Source: Camarhynchus parvulus (lineage: Eukaryota; Chordata; Aves; Passeriformes; Thraupidae). Taken from it: a stretch of 64,000 nucleotides of DNA. The stretch spans positions 59,708,493-59,772,492 of the forward strand of contig NC_044573.1 of assembly GCF_901933205.1 (NCBI RefSeq), given 5' to 3'. Shown piece by piece: positions 49,501 to 63,457 of the stretch; positions within the stretch are counted from its first letter, which is position 1; each line of letters starts with the position of its first letter. The translations under genes were made by a program, and so were the position numbers. The notes beneath the pieces are model-generated. The model saw only the letters and a list, made by a program, of their open reading frames with translations, was not told the origin of the DNA and did not search any database.

Positions 49501-52500
49501 GTAAAGATAGTGATATTTCTGTTACTACAAGGCAGTAGGTCAAAGTCTTTCAGAACAATTAACTGTTGTGCTGGGGTCAGGCCTCCTACCTTCAAGTAAC
49601 TGATCAGTCTTCCCAGGGAGTTGGCATCTTGACATGTACTGCAGACCCCAGAAAATTATTTGACTGAGTAAAGGAATGCAATGTTTGTGTAATCTCTAAT
49701 CTGATGTGTATTTGTAGATATCAGGCTCATACCAACCCATCTGATTTAGTCGGTAAACCACCTACTGTCCCCAAACCGTACAAGGTTAATTATTGTTGAC
49801 AATTATTTTGCTGCCATTTTAAAAATAATGAAGGTGCAGTGCTTAGAAACAATCACTATGTAATACTGAGCTTTATTACTTTCATTTTCTAGCATGTAAG
49901 AAATTATTTGGCTTTTTCTTATGTTGAATTATGCTGTACCATAAAGAACTTGAACAGTACTAATTTGCTTGAAATGTGGTTGAATTTATTGTAGCCAGCA
50001 TGAGTTTGCATGCAGGTTTTTTTTCCTGATTTCACAAATAGAAAATAAAATAAAAATTAATTTTCCCCTCTGATCTTGCAGTCCCTACCTCCCCAACCAA
50101 TATGAGTATGTTCAGAAGACACATCAGTAATACAACTTTAAAGTATTTTATTCTTAAAAGTACCATACCAAAAATGTGAGGCTGTGTGTATGTCTTGTGG
50201 GATTTTTTGTTTATTTTATTTAACAATAAGAAAAACTAAAAAGGTATTTTTTAAGTGGGTGTCATGTGAGAAAAGAATGTTGATGAAAGCCAGTGTCCTC
50301 AGTGTCTGAGCTGTCTGTGACAGCTACTGTTGTTTAACCATCTAACCTACTTCCCCTTCTCACTGAAAATATTAACCTTATAAGCCCGCAGTCTTTAGAA
50401 GTTAATAGCCTGTTATACAAGTCTACTCATGGTGATGGGATATTAAGTTATTAAATGTATTTTGCTATGTAACTAAACCTCGAGTTGTTCTCATAAATAA
50501 TCGCTTAATTTGTTAGTTTAAATTGAGTGCATCTATTTTTCTGCCTCTGTAGTCCTTGTTATGTTAGGAGCAATATTAAAATGTTAGTCTGGTAAACACT
50601 GTCATAAATCTTTTGCCTACCATGTGACAGTAAAAGAAGTGTAGATCATCAGGTTTTTTCTCTCGAAAATAGACTTTTCAAAATTAACAGATTAAGGAAG
50701 ACAAATTCAGTGACAGTATGTTCTGTCAAGACCCTTACATATCCCTGACAAGCCTCACTGAATTTCATTTTGCATTTTGAAATTTTTGAAGAGTTAAATT
50801 TGAATTGAAGCTAATGTTACTGACAAGAGGAAAATAGAAGCAATTGCTTTGCACTAAACAAGTTTGAATGGTTGTTAATGTGAATGACTTTCAGGCAGCA
50901 AATGTCAGAGAACAGTAGATTACTTTCTCTACCTCGGGCACTTTAAACCATCTTCTGTGGTAGGCCTGACATAATTTTTTTTTTCTCTTGAACATGGGAA
51001 GCAAAGTAATTGGAGTCTGGTAATTTCAGCCCATGGCTGTTGAAGATAAATCATAACGAGCTACTAGAATGCACTCTGACAGTCCACATAGGGCTACTAG
51101 AATGTGAACTCTCCCTAATGCAATATTCAAATTTTGCTTCCTTCTGATTCATATTCTAGAAGGCCCCTGAAACTGTTAATTGTAAGGTCAACCTCCATTT
51201 GTTATTATGCAGAAATTTTATGCCAGAAACCAGTTGCTTCAGAACAATTTCACTTTGCTCCAGGACTTGGGCATCTGAGCATCACATCACTTGCTCCCCA
51301 TGCTGGGGTGTGTGCAGGCTCCTCTCCTTTGTCCGTGGGGAGGGAGAGCTCATTTTGTTGCAATTTCATGGAATGAAGTTGCTCTCCATGTGAAATGGAG
51401 TTGTGCCTTATGGCAAATGGTCAAATGGTTGCATCGCAGCATTTGTTTCCATTAAGGTGTGCTTGACTGCCTGCAGAAACTCATCCCATGGATGCAGCTG
51501 AAGAGCAGCCCTGCTGCCTCACCAGGCCTCGTCTGGATTCACCTGTTCCCTTGGAGTTTATGCTTGTATCAAGGGAGGGAATGCAAAACTGGGACAGGGA
51601 CATAGTGGTGCAGTTTTAGGCTGGGTTATGCTTCCGGGGTTTTGCACACATTGTGACTTAGTGCCTTTTCAACCCTTCCTAGCTGATAATCTGCTCTTTT
51701 CCTTGATTCTCATGTCTAGTCTGGGCAGTCTTCAGTAACAGGACCACCCGCCCATATGTGATGGCTCTAGCTCTATCCTTCTCTGGGAAGGAAAAGTAGA
51801 TACATCCCAAATATTTTATCATAAAAGCTCTCCATCCTGTTGCTTCAGCAGATCTGCATGGCAGTGCTGCATCACTGGTTGGGGGAAGGTATGGGGGGGA
51901 CCTGTGGGAATGTAATTTTCTCTTTGGCTACTCCGTCTCTTGTCCTTGACTGTAAGCAATGGTGTAGTTTGCATCCCACAGCAAATTACCCAGTCGGCAG
52001 ATTGACTTATTCTGTGGTCTCAATTGCACTCGTGGTAATGCCTGATGAAATTGTTTATGCAAATAGTGTATTAACTGGAAGACACAGTGTGGTATTGATC
52101 AAAGCTATTTGCTTGTTTTGATGCAATTCATCCAGTAGTTTCTGCTGAGGGGAAATATTGGGAGCTTAAATATTTCATTTCCATGGTTTCAAAATGAAAT
52201 GGCTCCTCTTTGATTTTGACACAATGTTTTGTTTTCAAATTGAGCTAAGCTGGTTTGTAAAAAGGATAAAAACTACCTGGCAACAATTATATTGAAGCAT
52301 CCAGAGAAAAAAAGTTTTACTTCAGTTTCACTAAACTAATTTTTCCTTTTTCTATTTTTCCATCCTATCTTTCATCTTTTATTTTTTCTTATCATTCTTA
52401 TTTTGAACTGAAAATACCTTACAGCTCTGTATGTAAGCATTCCTTGGGACCATACAAAGAATTGTTTCATTTTACATTTCAGTACCTTGTTTTCTTCCCT

Positions 52501-55332
52501 TGTGTTTCAGAGCCAGGGAACACTTTACTGCCACTGAATTTTCAGGGGACCTGAAAATACGGAGGAGGAGAACAAGCACTTTTCTCTGGGGGAAGCGTTC
52601 TCCTCTCACTCAGCACCCAGTCCTCTATGTTTCTGATTGAAGATGTCACCTAACACTTGCTATAAAAAGCCCTACATAGATCAAATGCAGATATTTGTAT
52701 GAAGCAGAGCTTTTGGGGTTTTTTTTTGAAAGGAAATGGAGGAATCACTTATTGTGTTTCAAAAAAATATCTAACGGGGTGCTATGCAACTCTGTTGGCT
52801 TCCACCTCAGATTCAACATTCTGCTTGTGCCTGGATTTGCCATGAGCTCTGTGAGGTTTATTGTCCCCAGGAAACCTTGCCAGCGCAGAACAACTCTTCC
52901 AATTATTTGGTCCCTCTCTAGCACCTCTGTTTTGTGACTGGGAAGTTGAGATTTGGCCTTGAACTCTTGAGCTTGACTGCGGAGTCACACGGTGTTTGCC
53001 TCTGCTCTTGTTGTGTGCTCCAGGGCACTGCTTGTACCTACATGATACTGAATTTCAATGCTTCTGGTGGGAAAAGAAAGACCCTGGAGGAGTGGGAAGG
53101 GGAAGTCTTGGGGATTCTGTATCTTAAAAGGTTTTTCAGCACCAGGCCCTGTACCCAGGGGAAAGGTGCACACAAACTGAGGCATTCAGCTTATGCATTT
53201 AAAATGTTACTCAGCCAGCTCATCTTCCTATTGTTCTGTTTGTAAACCTTACTGCAGTCCCAGACAATGTATGCATGCCAACTCAGGGGAGAAGCTCCAT
53301 CAGTGGCTTTCATCAGTTTTATGAACTTCACCACTCTTTACCTGATAGTATAAAGCTGGTGTTTCCATGTAGATCTAGTATCTCTTTCTCCATGACAACT
53401 AATTGGTAGCTTGATCTGACACCCTCTGAGGATGAAGTATTTTATCTGAAGATTTACAACTTCAAATTGTTATGAAGGACTGTTGCCTGTTAGAAAGAAG
53501 CCATACTTTTAAGTGCTATTATTTTAACAGATGATAAAAAAGTCATATGAACCAAGAAGAGTTGAAGCCCATTTTGAGTTGTAGTCATCAGAAAGGAAAT
53601 TTGCATCATAAATCTCAAATCTGCTTTTGCCTAGTCATTGATTTTTTCAAAAATTGCCACTGCATGGAAAAAAAAACCACAAAAAAACCTGTGCTTTTTA
53701 AGCAGTATGTATCTCCCTATTGACTACTTCTTGATGGGTTCTAAAGGCCTGATAGAAAAGTTCTTTGTAGTATGTTAGTTTTAAAGCTTTTTGTTTTGTG
53801 AAATTATGAAACTTTGGGGAAATCTGCTTATTATCTAGGAAGACATACATTAATCTGAAATATAATGCTGGGCTCATCAGTCAGTATTGTTTGGTGCTTA
53901 GGCAAACACTTTGGTGTTTAAGAACAGTACAACAGTGAGCACAAAAACAAACAAAAAAGCAAGTTAGAAACAGTATTTAACAAACAAGCCATCCGTCTCA
54001 TGTCATTCAGTTAGTAAGAGATCTACTTTTTTTAATGGTTAGTACTAAGCTAAATAATTATAACACACCCCAGTAAGCAATGAGGACACTATATAATTTT
54101 AAATAAAAATTCAAGTAGTGTTTTAAATTGCTTCCTGCTATAATCATAAAACACATAATTATCTAGCAGGCATACATGGAGAAGTAGGGTGAGTGAGAAC
54201 TGTGAAAAATATTTTTTGCTTGCATCTCTTTACAAACTAGGACTTTCTAAAATATATCATACCAATTGTCAGCTTTCAAAAGAAGGCTTTTATCATAAGA
54301 CCTACTGCTCATGCACACAGAAAAGGAAAATCAGAAGTTGATTAGATTATCATAGTCTTTGCATTTTTATCCTGTTTTTCCACAATGCAGAATCTGAGTA
54401 AGGGGGCTTGTGGATTATTTTTAAATTATTTTTGTGTGGTTTTGTTTGCTTAGGGATTTTTGGAGTACTATGGTCTCTTCTACTGTATAAATTTAGCTTG
54501 TAATTGAAAATCTTGTGTTTGATCTCTCAATCTATTGCTATGGAAATGAAGGTTATTCCAGAAATTCTTGCTTTATGCATTTGTTGGCTGATTCCGAAGG
54601 GAGAAATGGTGAAAAAAAAGAAAACAAATCCAAAACATCCTCGATGAAGAAGGGGAGAAAACGACATTGTTGAAATTTTGAGTTTAGGACGACTATTTTT
54701 AATTCTTAAAAAGTTCATTGCATTTAAATGCTACATGTGATTTTTAGCGCTCTGTATAATACCAGTTCTAACTGTTTTAAATTAAATTCTTAACATGAGC
54801 TGATAGATGAATTTCAGCATTAATTCTGGATCTCTTTGTGACTTTTAATACATGATTAAGTACTTTGGTAGTGCATTTGACTGCTATTCAGCATTTGAGT
54901 CAGCAGAAATATTAATGGCTTGTAATGATGTTTGGCTTTTAATGTAACTACTAGAACAAGTCATGTTATAAAATGTCATATGTTAGACAGGGCTTCAGTT
55001 AAACTTCAGCATTAAATGATGCCTATTTCTCCCCCATTGTTCAAATAGAATGGGGAATATGAATGAACTAATTCAGTGTTAGGAATAGAAGAATTCAAAT
55101 CTCAAAAGTCCAGCCCAGCTGAAAGCTAATGGAAATGGGGACATTTCCTGCACTTTACCTGCAGTGAAGAATTGCAGGAGAAAATGGTTGTTAAAAAGCC
55201 AGAGAATTATGGAGGAAATTGTGTTTCAGAATTATGAAGTACACAGCACTCACATCAAAAGTGTTGCATCTCCAAAAGAGAGCTCCGGAGAAAAGGTAAA
55301 AACAATTTGGCTGTACTTGGCTGGCTACTTCT

Positions 55333-55334
<2 letters not shown>

Positions 55335-55373
<39 letters not shown>
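55335..55373 (+). repeat. T39 homopolymer (poly(A) on the minus strand)
   Basis: Thirty-nine uninterrupted T bases, preceded by GGCTGGCTACTTCTTC and followed by CCCCTGATGG. CR1 elements do not leave poly(A) tails, so this may be the tail of a minus-strand retrocopy or a slippage-expanded run. No retrocopied gene is recognisable in the roughly 100 bp on the right, where the body of such a copy would lie. Confidence 0.9.
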
Positions 55374-58300
55374 CCCCTGATGGAAAGGAATGTCACAGGA
55401 GGAAAAAGGGCTTTGTCTAGAAACCAGAGACCATGGAAAGTTTACACAGGTTAACAATTACGAGACTTGCAATTAAACAGCAAATGTGTCAAACAAAATA
55501 GGATACTGTGAGTGGGCCAAAACTTGTGGAGAATAAAGCTCTAATGGTGAGTGCTAGGAAAAAACCAAAATAGTTAAACTCCAGAGAAATACAGACAGGC
55601 AAGCTCTCGAATAGTCACTGATCATTTCTTCAGGCCATGTCCACAGTCGGGAATTTTTGGAATAATCTGTATGTTGTGTGAAGCTTTTCTTGGGTGTGAT
55701 AGCCTCATGAAATGTATGTTGGAACTAACTTCTAAAGAGATAAATAAATCCTTAGCAACTACCTTCACTGGGATATTAGTATTGTGTAGAAGACATCTGG
55801 GTGGTGATTTTTTGGATGCACATATTCCTGAGCCAGCACCTGCTCCCAAGCTGACTTCATTCAGTAAGCTGTTTCATTCCTAGCCAATGCCTGTCTTGTG
55901 CTGATTGTGAGGTCTCTTTCCCTCCCTGTTCTTTTTGTCATTGTGTATCCCTCTTGCTATCCAAACAGGGAATTGCTGTGAATAAAGGGTCATAAGAGAA
56001 GAGAACCTAATTTGCTCTGTCCACAAGAGATGCTCTGTGTAAATAAAGAGAGATAATGGAAAACTACCTTCTGTCCTGAAAAGTTAATCTGAATGAGACA
56101 TGGGTGGAGGCACAACCAGTATTTGAAGGAGAATTTTGTGACAGTGACTTATCTTTTTCTTAAGTAACAAGGCAGGATTGCCATACTGATAATGCTGAGG
56201 CTCCCTCAGATTATTTTTTATTCTTATGTTTTAATCTTTTCTTTTTTTCCTTTATTTCCCTTGGGGGTTTGGGGTTTGGTTTTGTTTGTTTGCTTGAGGT
56301 TTTTGTTTGGCTGCTTTTTTTCTTTTTCTTTTTTTTCTTTATTATTCCATTCGAAAAGTGAGGAGGACTGAAACATAGCCCTTTCTGTAAACTACTGCTA
56401 CTAAGTCTTGTAAAAGTGCTTTTTTAACCATCCTGTTGCTTCTTCTTTCCAAAACTGAATGTATTGGATTTCTAAGCTCTACCCTAAAAGTCTGCCCTGA
56501 GGAATAAGATGTATGTAGGAACCTTGCAAGGTCAGAAAGGATACAGTGTAGAAATCTGCTACCTTTTTTTAGAAATCTCAAGTATGTATTTCCTGCCTCT
56601 TTCCTTATTCAGTGAAGATACATAAAGGCTAAATGTAGCAGAAATTGGGCTTTGAGCAAATTTCTAACATAAAAACACAGACTTATAATAGAACTTGGCA
56701 AGAGGATGTTATCTTTCATCCATAGATCACAATCTACAATGGATGCTTTGGGGATTGCAGCCATGCCTGGCTGGACAGGGGAGTTCAGAGTTCTTTACAT
56801 TTCCTCTTTCTAAAAAAAGTCCTCACGGGTTTGATTGCTTTTGACCAAAGGATGTGTTTATGAAAACTTTTCCTCATTTGGAGGGGAAAAAAGGCACTCA
56901 AAGGTTAGGGACTAGATTGAATAAGGTGAAGGGGGAGGAGTGGGAGGGAGAAAAGGAAGGAAATTAAATTCACTTGCTGCAAAATATGTATCAGCCAGAC
57001 ATAGAATGCACTTTCTATTCTTAGTCCTGCCATGAACATTTTGCACAGGGTGTATTTTATGTACATGTGGACTACATATTTGATGTAGCAGCAGCAAGCA
57101 GCCATTTTTCACACCAGTTAAGACCAGAGTGCCACTATTAAAATTGTTTTATAGCTAGCAGGCACCCCATATTGTTTGCACAACAGCAGTTACTGTAACC
57201 CATATATCTGGGGGGGGTGGGGTGGCGAGGTTGTGCCTTTCCTGTAGCTTAACATTTTTGGTTTTGAGGTTCCCTTGCAGAACTGAGAAGTTTATTAATA
57301 AATAACACAGTGTACTGAGCACAGATCATATTTGGGAGGCTGTGATTTTCAGCTGAGCAAAGGAAAGCTTGTGGTGAGTTTCTGGCTTCCAGCCATAATT
57401 TTTTGAAGTGGCTTTGTAATTTGTAAATAGGCATGTGCTGTTCCCTAAATAGGCATGTACTGATCATTCTGAAGTTTTCAGTTTATCTATTTCCAACAGA
57501 TTCCTGAGATGTAAATAATCATTTGGGTGGTCTGATAGGTGTCCCCTCCATGGGTAGTTGTCCCTGAAATCCCTGACTTTCAGCAGGAAGACAGCAACTT
57601 GCCTATAAGCATAAGCCAGGATCAAAGTAATATCTGTTGTTCAGGGCTTCATGTGCTTGTCCAAGTGGAATTGGCTTGAGGTCTTCCAGGGCTCATCCCT
57701 CCTCTGAGGGGGAAGGGGACCTGCGTATTCAGTTGGTTTCTTGTAAAGCAGATGAAGTTTTATGAAACTGATTGGTGTTAGTCCTGTTTCTGCTGTAGAA
57801 CAGGCAAAGTCAGGTGGACAGCTGTAAGTTAACAGAGATATCTTTCTCAGGAGCAAATAAAGAATCAATTTTTCAGCTATGATTTGTTCTTGTGATGGCT
57901 GGTATGTTTTAAGGATTCCATCACCTACTCCAGGAGCAATGCTCCTCAAGTGGATTTCTCCTGGTGCCTTTTTCTGGTGACTGAAGACTTCGGAGTTGAG
58001 CTTTGAAGAACGAACTGTAGTACATCCCTGCAGAGCAATTATATACCAAAATGCTCAGTGAAACTGTGTGCAAAACTATTTTCTTTTCTTGTTTTATTCA
58101 GAGGTCCTTATTCTGAGAGCAGTGTGATCTTACTTACAAGCACATTTTCAACTGTTGTTGCACAATTGCTGCTGCTTGATCTCTATTTTCTTAGACGTTA
58201 CTTTTCTTAAGGAAGATGCCAGTGCTATGAAAGCTTAAATCTAGGCTGCAACACACAAAGTAATAACTTTACAGCTGAATATAAATTGGTTGAGTTATAA

Positions 58301-59386
58301 TGAACAACTGCTGCTCACTTGTAACAGATGAAACTCCAAGGCATAACACTGAGAACACTTCAAGAAGAAAAGGTCTTACTGTTGTTTTCATCCTTAAAGT
58401 TAGACCTATGGAGAAAACACTGGTGTTTTTCCCTGTGTGTGGCATGGTCAGCTGGCCATCTGCTGTTAGTAGAATCACAAAATGATTGCAGGCTGGGACA
58501 GAGGATTTCTCAACCATAAAAATGTGTCAGTACACTCTAAGGTTAACTTTTATCACCCATAACACTTAAAAAAAGGATTACAGGGATCTCAACAGAGAAG
58601 ATTCTGCCTTTTGTATTGTCTTCAGAAGTGGCCTTGATTTATAAATAAGAACTAATTAAGGATTTACGAGATATGATCGGACACAGTTTCATGCATCTGT
58701 ACACCAAAGTGAATATATATATTGTGTGTGCTGAGTGCAGCAGTAGGAAAGCTGTGCAAACTGTGATAAGTAACAAGTAAACTGTGGGGGTTTTTTGCTT
58801 TGGTTCCTTTTTTGGCTTTTTTTTTCACTGAAATCTATAGTGTTTTTTGACTGCTCAGAAGCTTATGCCTGGCATGTGTTATTGCTTAATTATATCCTGT
58901 TGTGCGATTTGCAATACATGCAATCTGATCCTGGAAACAAACGGTCTTTCAAAATTATAATGTGTTCTTCATCCTTATTAAGTCTTTGGATTTTGTTGGA
59001 ATGTCAATATGGGCTGCCTTCACTCTCTTCAATTTCTCCTTGTAAAAATTAAAAAGTTTTTTTTTTTTGGTTACTTTTAAATCTTGTCCTGTTGATAGAT
59101 CCTCCCGTCAGGTTGTCAGCTATTTCAAACCCTGAAAATCCCTGAACAAATTGAATTACAAATCTTTCTGTGGCTGTTCATTTTCTAACAGGCTTCTGTT
59201 ATCTTTCCATCTGCAACTTTATTAAGGGTGATTGCCCTGTAATTCCTTGCTTCTGGCTCCCCTTCTGGCTGAGCAGTCAAACTTTTAGGGGCACAAAAAC
59301 GTGTAACACCTTTCTATTGAACCTTTTGAGGAGACATTGAAAAACTATGACATTAAAGCAGGATACATAAATAGTTCCTGTTTTAA

Positions 59387-59481
59387 TTAAAAAAATAAAA
59401 GAAGAACAAAAGAAATAGAGAGACCCCCACCAAAAAACCCCTCACCAAAACCAAAAAGAAACCCATCCCCAAAAACCCCTC
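59387..59481. repeat. A/C-rich low-complexity tract
   Basis: An A-rich start (AAAAAAATAAAA) is followed by alternating CCCC and AAAA blocks such as CCAAAAAACCCCTC, partly repeated 40 bp later as CCAAAAACCCCTC. Nearly devoid of T through the core. Confidence 0.75.
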
Positions 59482-61349
59482 TTACTCAAGTGTCAATGGT
59501 TGTAATGCCTTTAGCAGGATTTGAATGGGATTTAAACACCTCTTAGTAATTTATTTGGCTGTCATGGGCTACTTCTAAGGCTACTAACAGTAAGGCTTGA
59601 GTGTGGTTTGAATGCTTGCTAATATTAGAGAAACTAGGGTAGCTGATATGTTCCACAAGCTATTTTACTTCATGTGTCTTAATTATGAATAGTTAGCTTG
59701 AGTGGGTGGTGTTTTTGACAACCTTCTGAAGAATATTGCAAAAAAGTCACTGCAAAGCCTCTGTTAGAATGTGATACAGACTACAGGGATATGACATCTC
59801 TTTTGTGTTATTTGTTACTGAATATCTCAGCTGTCGCTAACTGATCCTGTTTTTCACGGTGCGGGCAACTTTGATGTGGTCTTTTTCATATTAAAAAAAA
59901 AAGTACAGAATTTAATACAAAAGCTGTAGGATAGCTGAAAAAAAACCCCTTAGTGACTCCAAAGCCCAAAGTGTCTGAACTGCTTTTGAAATATTTTTTC
60001 ATGTTTGTCAAAATTTCTCTAGCATTGGCTCTGATAATTCTAAAAATTCAGGTGGCGTTATCATTACATCCTAGCCCTGAAAATAAAAATGTCTGTAGTT
60101 ATTTATTTAAGTAGTCCCAGCAGAATTACAGCAATTTGGCTGAACTGTGTTCACATCCAAGGTTAAGACCAAAGAAACTGAAGATTTTTCTAGTCATGGT
60201 GAAGGGAGATTTTTATGGGCTGAGGGATGGATTCTGAAAGGGTAAGCCTTCTTTTAGGATGCTGTCAGGGTTGTCTGAATGACAACCTAGATAAAGAAGA
60301 AAAGAATATGGACATGCTTAACAAGAGAAAAGAAGAAAGGATAGATACTAGTGGTTAGCTCCTAATCTATTTTTCATGCTGCAGCATTAGCTTTTTCTTC
60401 TGTTTCTTGGCCACCCCTACATGCCAAACTGACAAGTATATTTATGGTTCTGCTTTGCACATGAAATGATGACTGAAGTTATTTAAAACAGTGACTAACT
60501 GGTATCATCTTCCAGGAGACCTGTATTTTGTCATGCTACTTTCTAACAATCATTACTTCCTTATGACATTGTGCTGTATTTGAGACACAGGACAGCCTGC
60601 CTCAGAGAGTCAGGAGCAGCCCATGGGAATTTTCCCTTGCATTTCCTCTTGTGCTACTACTACTAGAGGACAGAACACCTCTACTGAGGTTTTAAAGGGA
60701 AAAGGAGATGGGGAGATCTTCTGAGCTTGCCAATATTTTCATGGTATTAATTTCATTACATTTTCATGCTATTTCATATTGTCTTTAAGGGATAAAATAA
60801 AATGTTGAAAGTATAAAATATGAGAAATACAATATTATGCCTGGCTTGTCAAAAGTGAACATTAGGGCATGCCTCCTTCTTTCCGCTCTGCCCCAGATTA
60901 TATGGCTCGTTGGTGCTTCAAAGTATATTTTGAGCTGTTATTCCTAAATTGGGTGAAGTAGCCCAGGTAAATTTGAAGCATCAATGTCAGACTTTGCAGG
61001 GATTGTACTGAGTGTGGGGTCAGGAGAGAAACCCTCCTCTGGTCTTTTCAGCCTGTCCAGAATCCATTGCACCATGCCCTTTGTCCTTTCCACACTGGAT
61101 ATTTGGAAAAGCTCTCTTGCGGGGTACTGCCAGGGACAAGGTGAAACATGCCTCCTCTTCTTCCGCATGCCCTTGGCTTTTTCATAGCTTTGGAGCCTGC
61201 TTCTCAGATCCAGCTGGTAAATAGGCTAATGATTCTGTGAAGTGAGAGTCAGGAGAATGAGCAAGCTGCTTCTGTTGTGGCAAGAGGGGAGGAAATGAGA
61301 CCCAAGGGAAGGCTGAGCTTCCTGTGCTGGAGCCATGCCTGACCTGGGT

Positions 61350-61380
61350 TACAGGACTGTTATGGTTTAACAGTCCTGTA
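61350..61380. repeat. Perfect inverted repeat, 13-bp arms, 5-nt loop
   Basis: TACAGGACTGTTA (61350-61362) and TAACAGTCCTGTA (61368-61380) flank TGGTT. It sits in a locally GC-richer stretch, so the arms are less likely to be chance than AT-only palindromes. Confidence 0.9.
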
Positions 61381-63096
61381 GATCAGGCTTAAGGTCCAGC
61401 AGAGTTCAAAAACAGAATGAATTTTCTTGTTAGGGGGTTGGATGATCCATAAAGGATAGAATTGTAGTTTTTCAGACATAAAACCTAAGCTACCTTTTTA
61501 ATATGTACAGTTGTTACTGAATATGCCGTTTGGCTAAATTCAGATACCACTGGGCACAGAAAAATACATTATACAAAGGATTTTAACATTATGTTTTACA
61601 TTGGCTTTCCTGATATGTTTGTTTAAAGAGCAGAAAGAATAAGAAGAGGAAAAGCAATATGGAAATTAATGAATATTTAGATTATTTAACCTATTTTGTT
61701 GGTTTACTGCTGAGAATTTTGTCTGTCTTACTCAGAGATCCATAATTTGAGCGCATCTTCCCTCCTGCACTTTGCAGTTTTTGAATACAGTTTATGGTCA
61801 TGCTTTGGACTTTGTAGTTGTAAATAGGTCCACAGGGAGGAATCAGGCATAGTCTTTGTTCAGAAGGGCTGAAGCTTTTCATTATGATTATTGCAACTGC
61901 AAAAGAGCTGAGATGGGGCAGGCTCTCCTTTTTTTCCTCTCATTATCCCTTACAAAATACAGCTTTTCCACAGCAGAAGGATGTCCTCCTATTTTGTTAC
62001 TTTTATAACATTTGGGGAGCAACTAAATTGTTTTATGATGTCTAGCATGCTTTCTTTTTCCTTCCTATATTGTTAATTACAGTTTTCTGTATGGCTGTGT
62101 ATAAGTAACCTCAGTTAGTTATGCATGGCATCTCAGACCACCACACAACCCAGCTTCTGCCAAAGCTTCCATGGTCTGTTGCTGTTGGCCAACAGAGATT
62201 TCCCATCTCCTTAGTGTCTGAAATACCTGTCTTGCCTCACTATCACATCCAGAACTGGTGACTCTGCTAGTTTTGTGTCGCTTGAGTCTCAGGTTTACAT
62301 TTTAGGTTGCTTTATCAATATCTTCTGACTTGAATTCTTAAGGGAAATCAGAAACCAAGACTCAGGTTACTTCAGGGAGAATGAGGTGTCACATACAGGC
62401 AGCTGGTGCAAAGCAGAGCTTATGGCTTTGAGTAGTATTTGGGATATCCTGACCCCTCTGTGGAGGTGGGAGTCCAGAGCTGTCCTGTGAGGAAAGGCCA
62501 TGATGGATCTCTGCTCTCAGAAATCACAGAGAAATGCTGCTGGGTTGTCAGCACAACCCCAATGTCCCTGTGCAGAATACAGGCACCTGCAAGTCATCTG
62601 CTTTGCCAAAGGGGATGGATGCGCTTGCTAAGTGAGCTGCAGAGCTGTGTTCACCATGACTAATGCTGTTAGTTAAGCCAAAATTTGGTACCAAAAAAAA
62701 AATAAAATAAAAGCACTGAACTCACTCGGAGAGAAGATAAAGGATAAGTCTGGCTCCAAAGCACAGTTATGTGTCCCTGTTGACCACAACATGTTTCAAG
62801 GTAACTCATCCCCAAACCTTCAGGCTCTCTTAGAAGTACTGACTGTTAAGTAGAGAGAAATTCTTGACCTGCATAGTAAAGGTAACTATAACATGCTAAA
62901 ATGAATGTTTTCATAAATCATGATTAAGTGATATACACACTTAATTGGAATTCAGGGATTTATTTCCGACTTCCTATTCAGGTTCTATCTGCCTGGAAGA
63001 CATGCAAGTCATAGTCAAATCTTGCTGAAACATGAATAAACCTGAGCAAGTTTAAACTAGCCACCTTAAGCTACTGGTAGGAGCAGACAGCACTGC

Positions 63097-63110
63097 AAAA
63101 AAAAAAAAAA
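63097..63110. repeat. A14 homopolymer
   Basis: Fourteen consecutive A bases followed by CACCTAGGTAGG. Simple intronic homopolymer. Confidence 0.9.
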
Positions 63111-63424
63111 CACCTAGGTAGGTACCTGAAGAAGCTCAGAGAGCCCCTGCCTGCTCTGAGCTCAACGCTGCCTCATCTCTTGCCCTACATAGGTACCTGT
63201 GCTGCTGGCATAAAAACAGGGTGTAGCCAAGCAGCATCACGTGATTAACTTGGCATGGATGTCATCTGAGCTTTCAAATAAAAATGAGTTTTCATCAATG
63301 GTTTATATGAAAGCTAGTGAGATAACCTGAGACCCTGAAAGAAATTTCACAATCTTAGTCTTCCATATACAACTTCAAATTCTGAAAGTGTCTTTTCTAT
63401 AATACTCACTAACATTTTCCTTTC

Positions 63425-63457
63425 CAATAAATGCCAATATTATCTTGGCATTTATTG
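63425..63457. repeat. Perfect inverted repeat, 13-bp arms, 7-nt loop
   Basis: CAATAAATGCCAA (63425-63437) and TTGGCATTTATTG (63445-63457) flank TATTATC. The left arm includes AATAAA on the + strand and the right arm includes it on the minus strand, so a poly(A)-type hexamer is presented in both directions. Confidence 0.9.

Larger units (their letters stand above)
30378..55330 (+). other. PTPRK: PTPRK intron downstream of the FN3 exon, long repeat-poor block
   Basis: About 25 kb of AT-rich intron. It holds an ATT-type microsatellite (33778-33811), a G-rich run (33365-33388), inverted repeats at 39266-39288, 42348-42372 and 46512-46529, and small direct repeats such as GCTACTAGAATG near 51065 and 51101. 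Around 36500-36760 and 37480-37900 it is especially rich in TAAT-type motifs. The second FN3 exon of PTPRK, expected next, is not present. The longest open frame (46638-47099, 153 codons) has the F/S/L-rich make-up of T-rich non-coding DNA. Confidence 0.65.

Noticed and set aside
57210..57230. G8 run with following G4 as a quadruplex
   Set aside because: The fourth G-run has only two bases, so the G3+N1-7 pattern is not met.
58470..58515. CR1-like opening (AATCACAAAATGATTGCAGG) resembling a reverse-oriented CR1 3' end
   Set aside because: Resemblance stops after about 30 bp and no downstream CR1 blocks follow. Too short to call.
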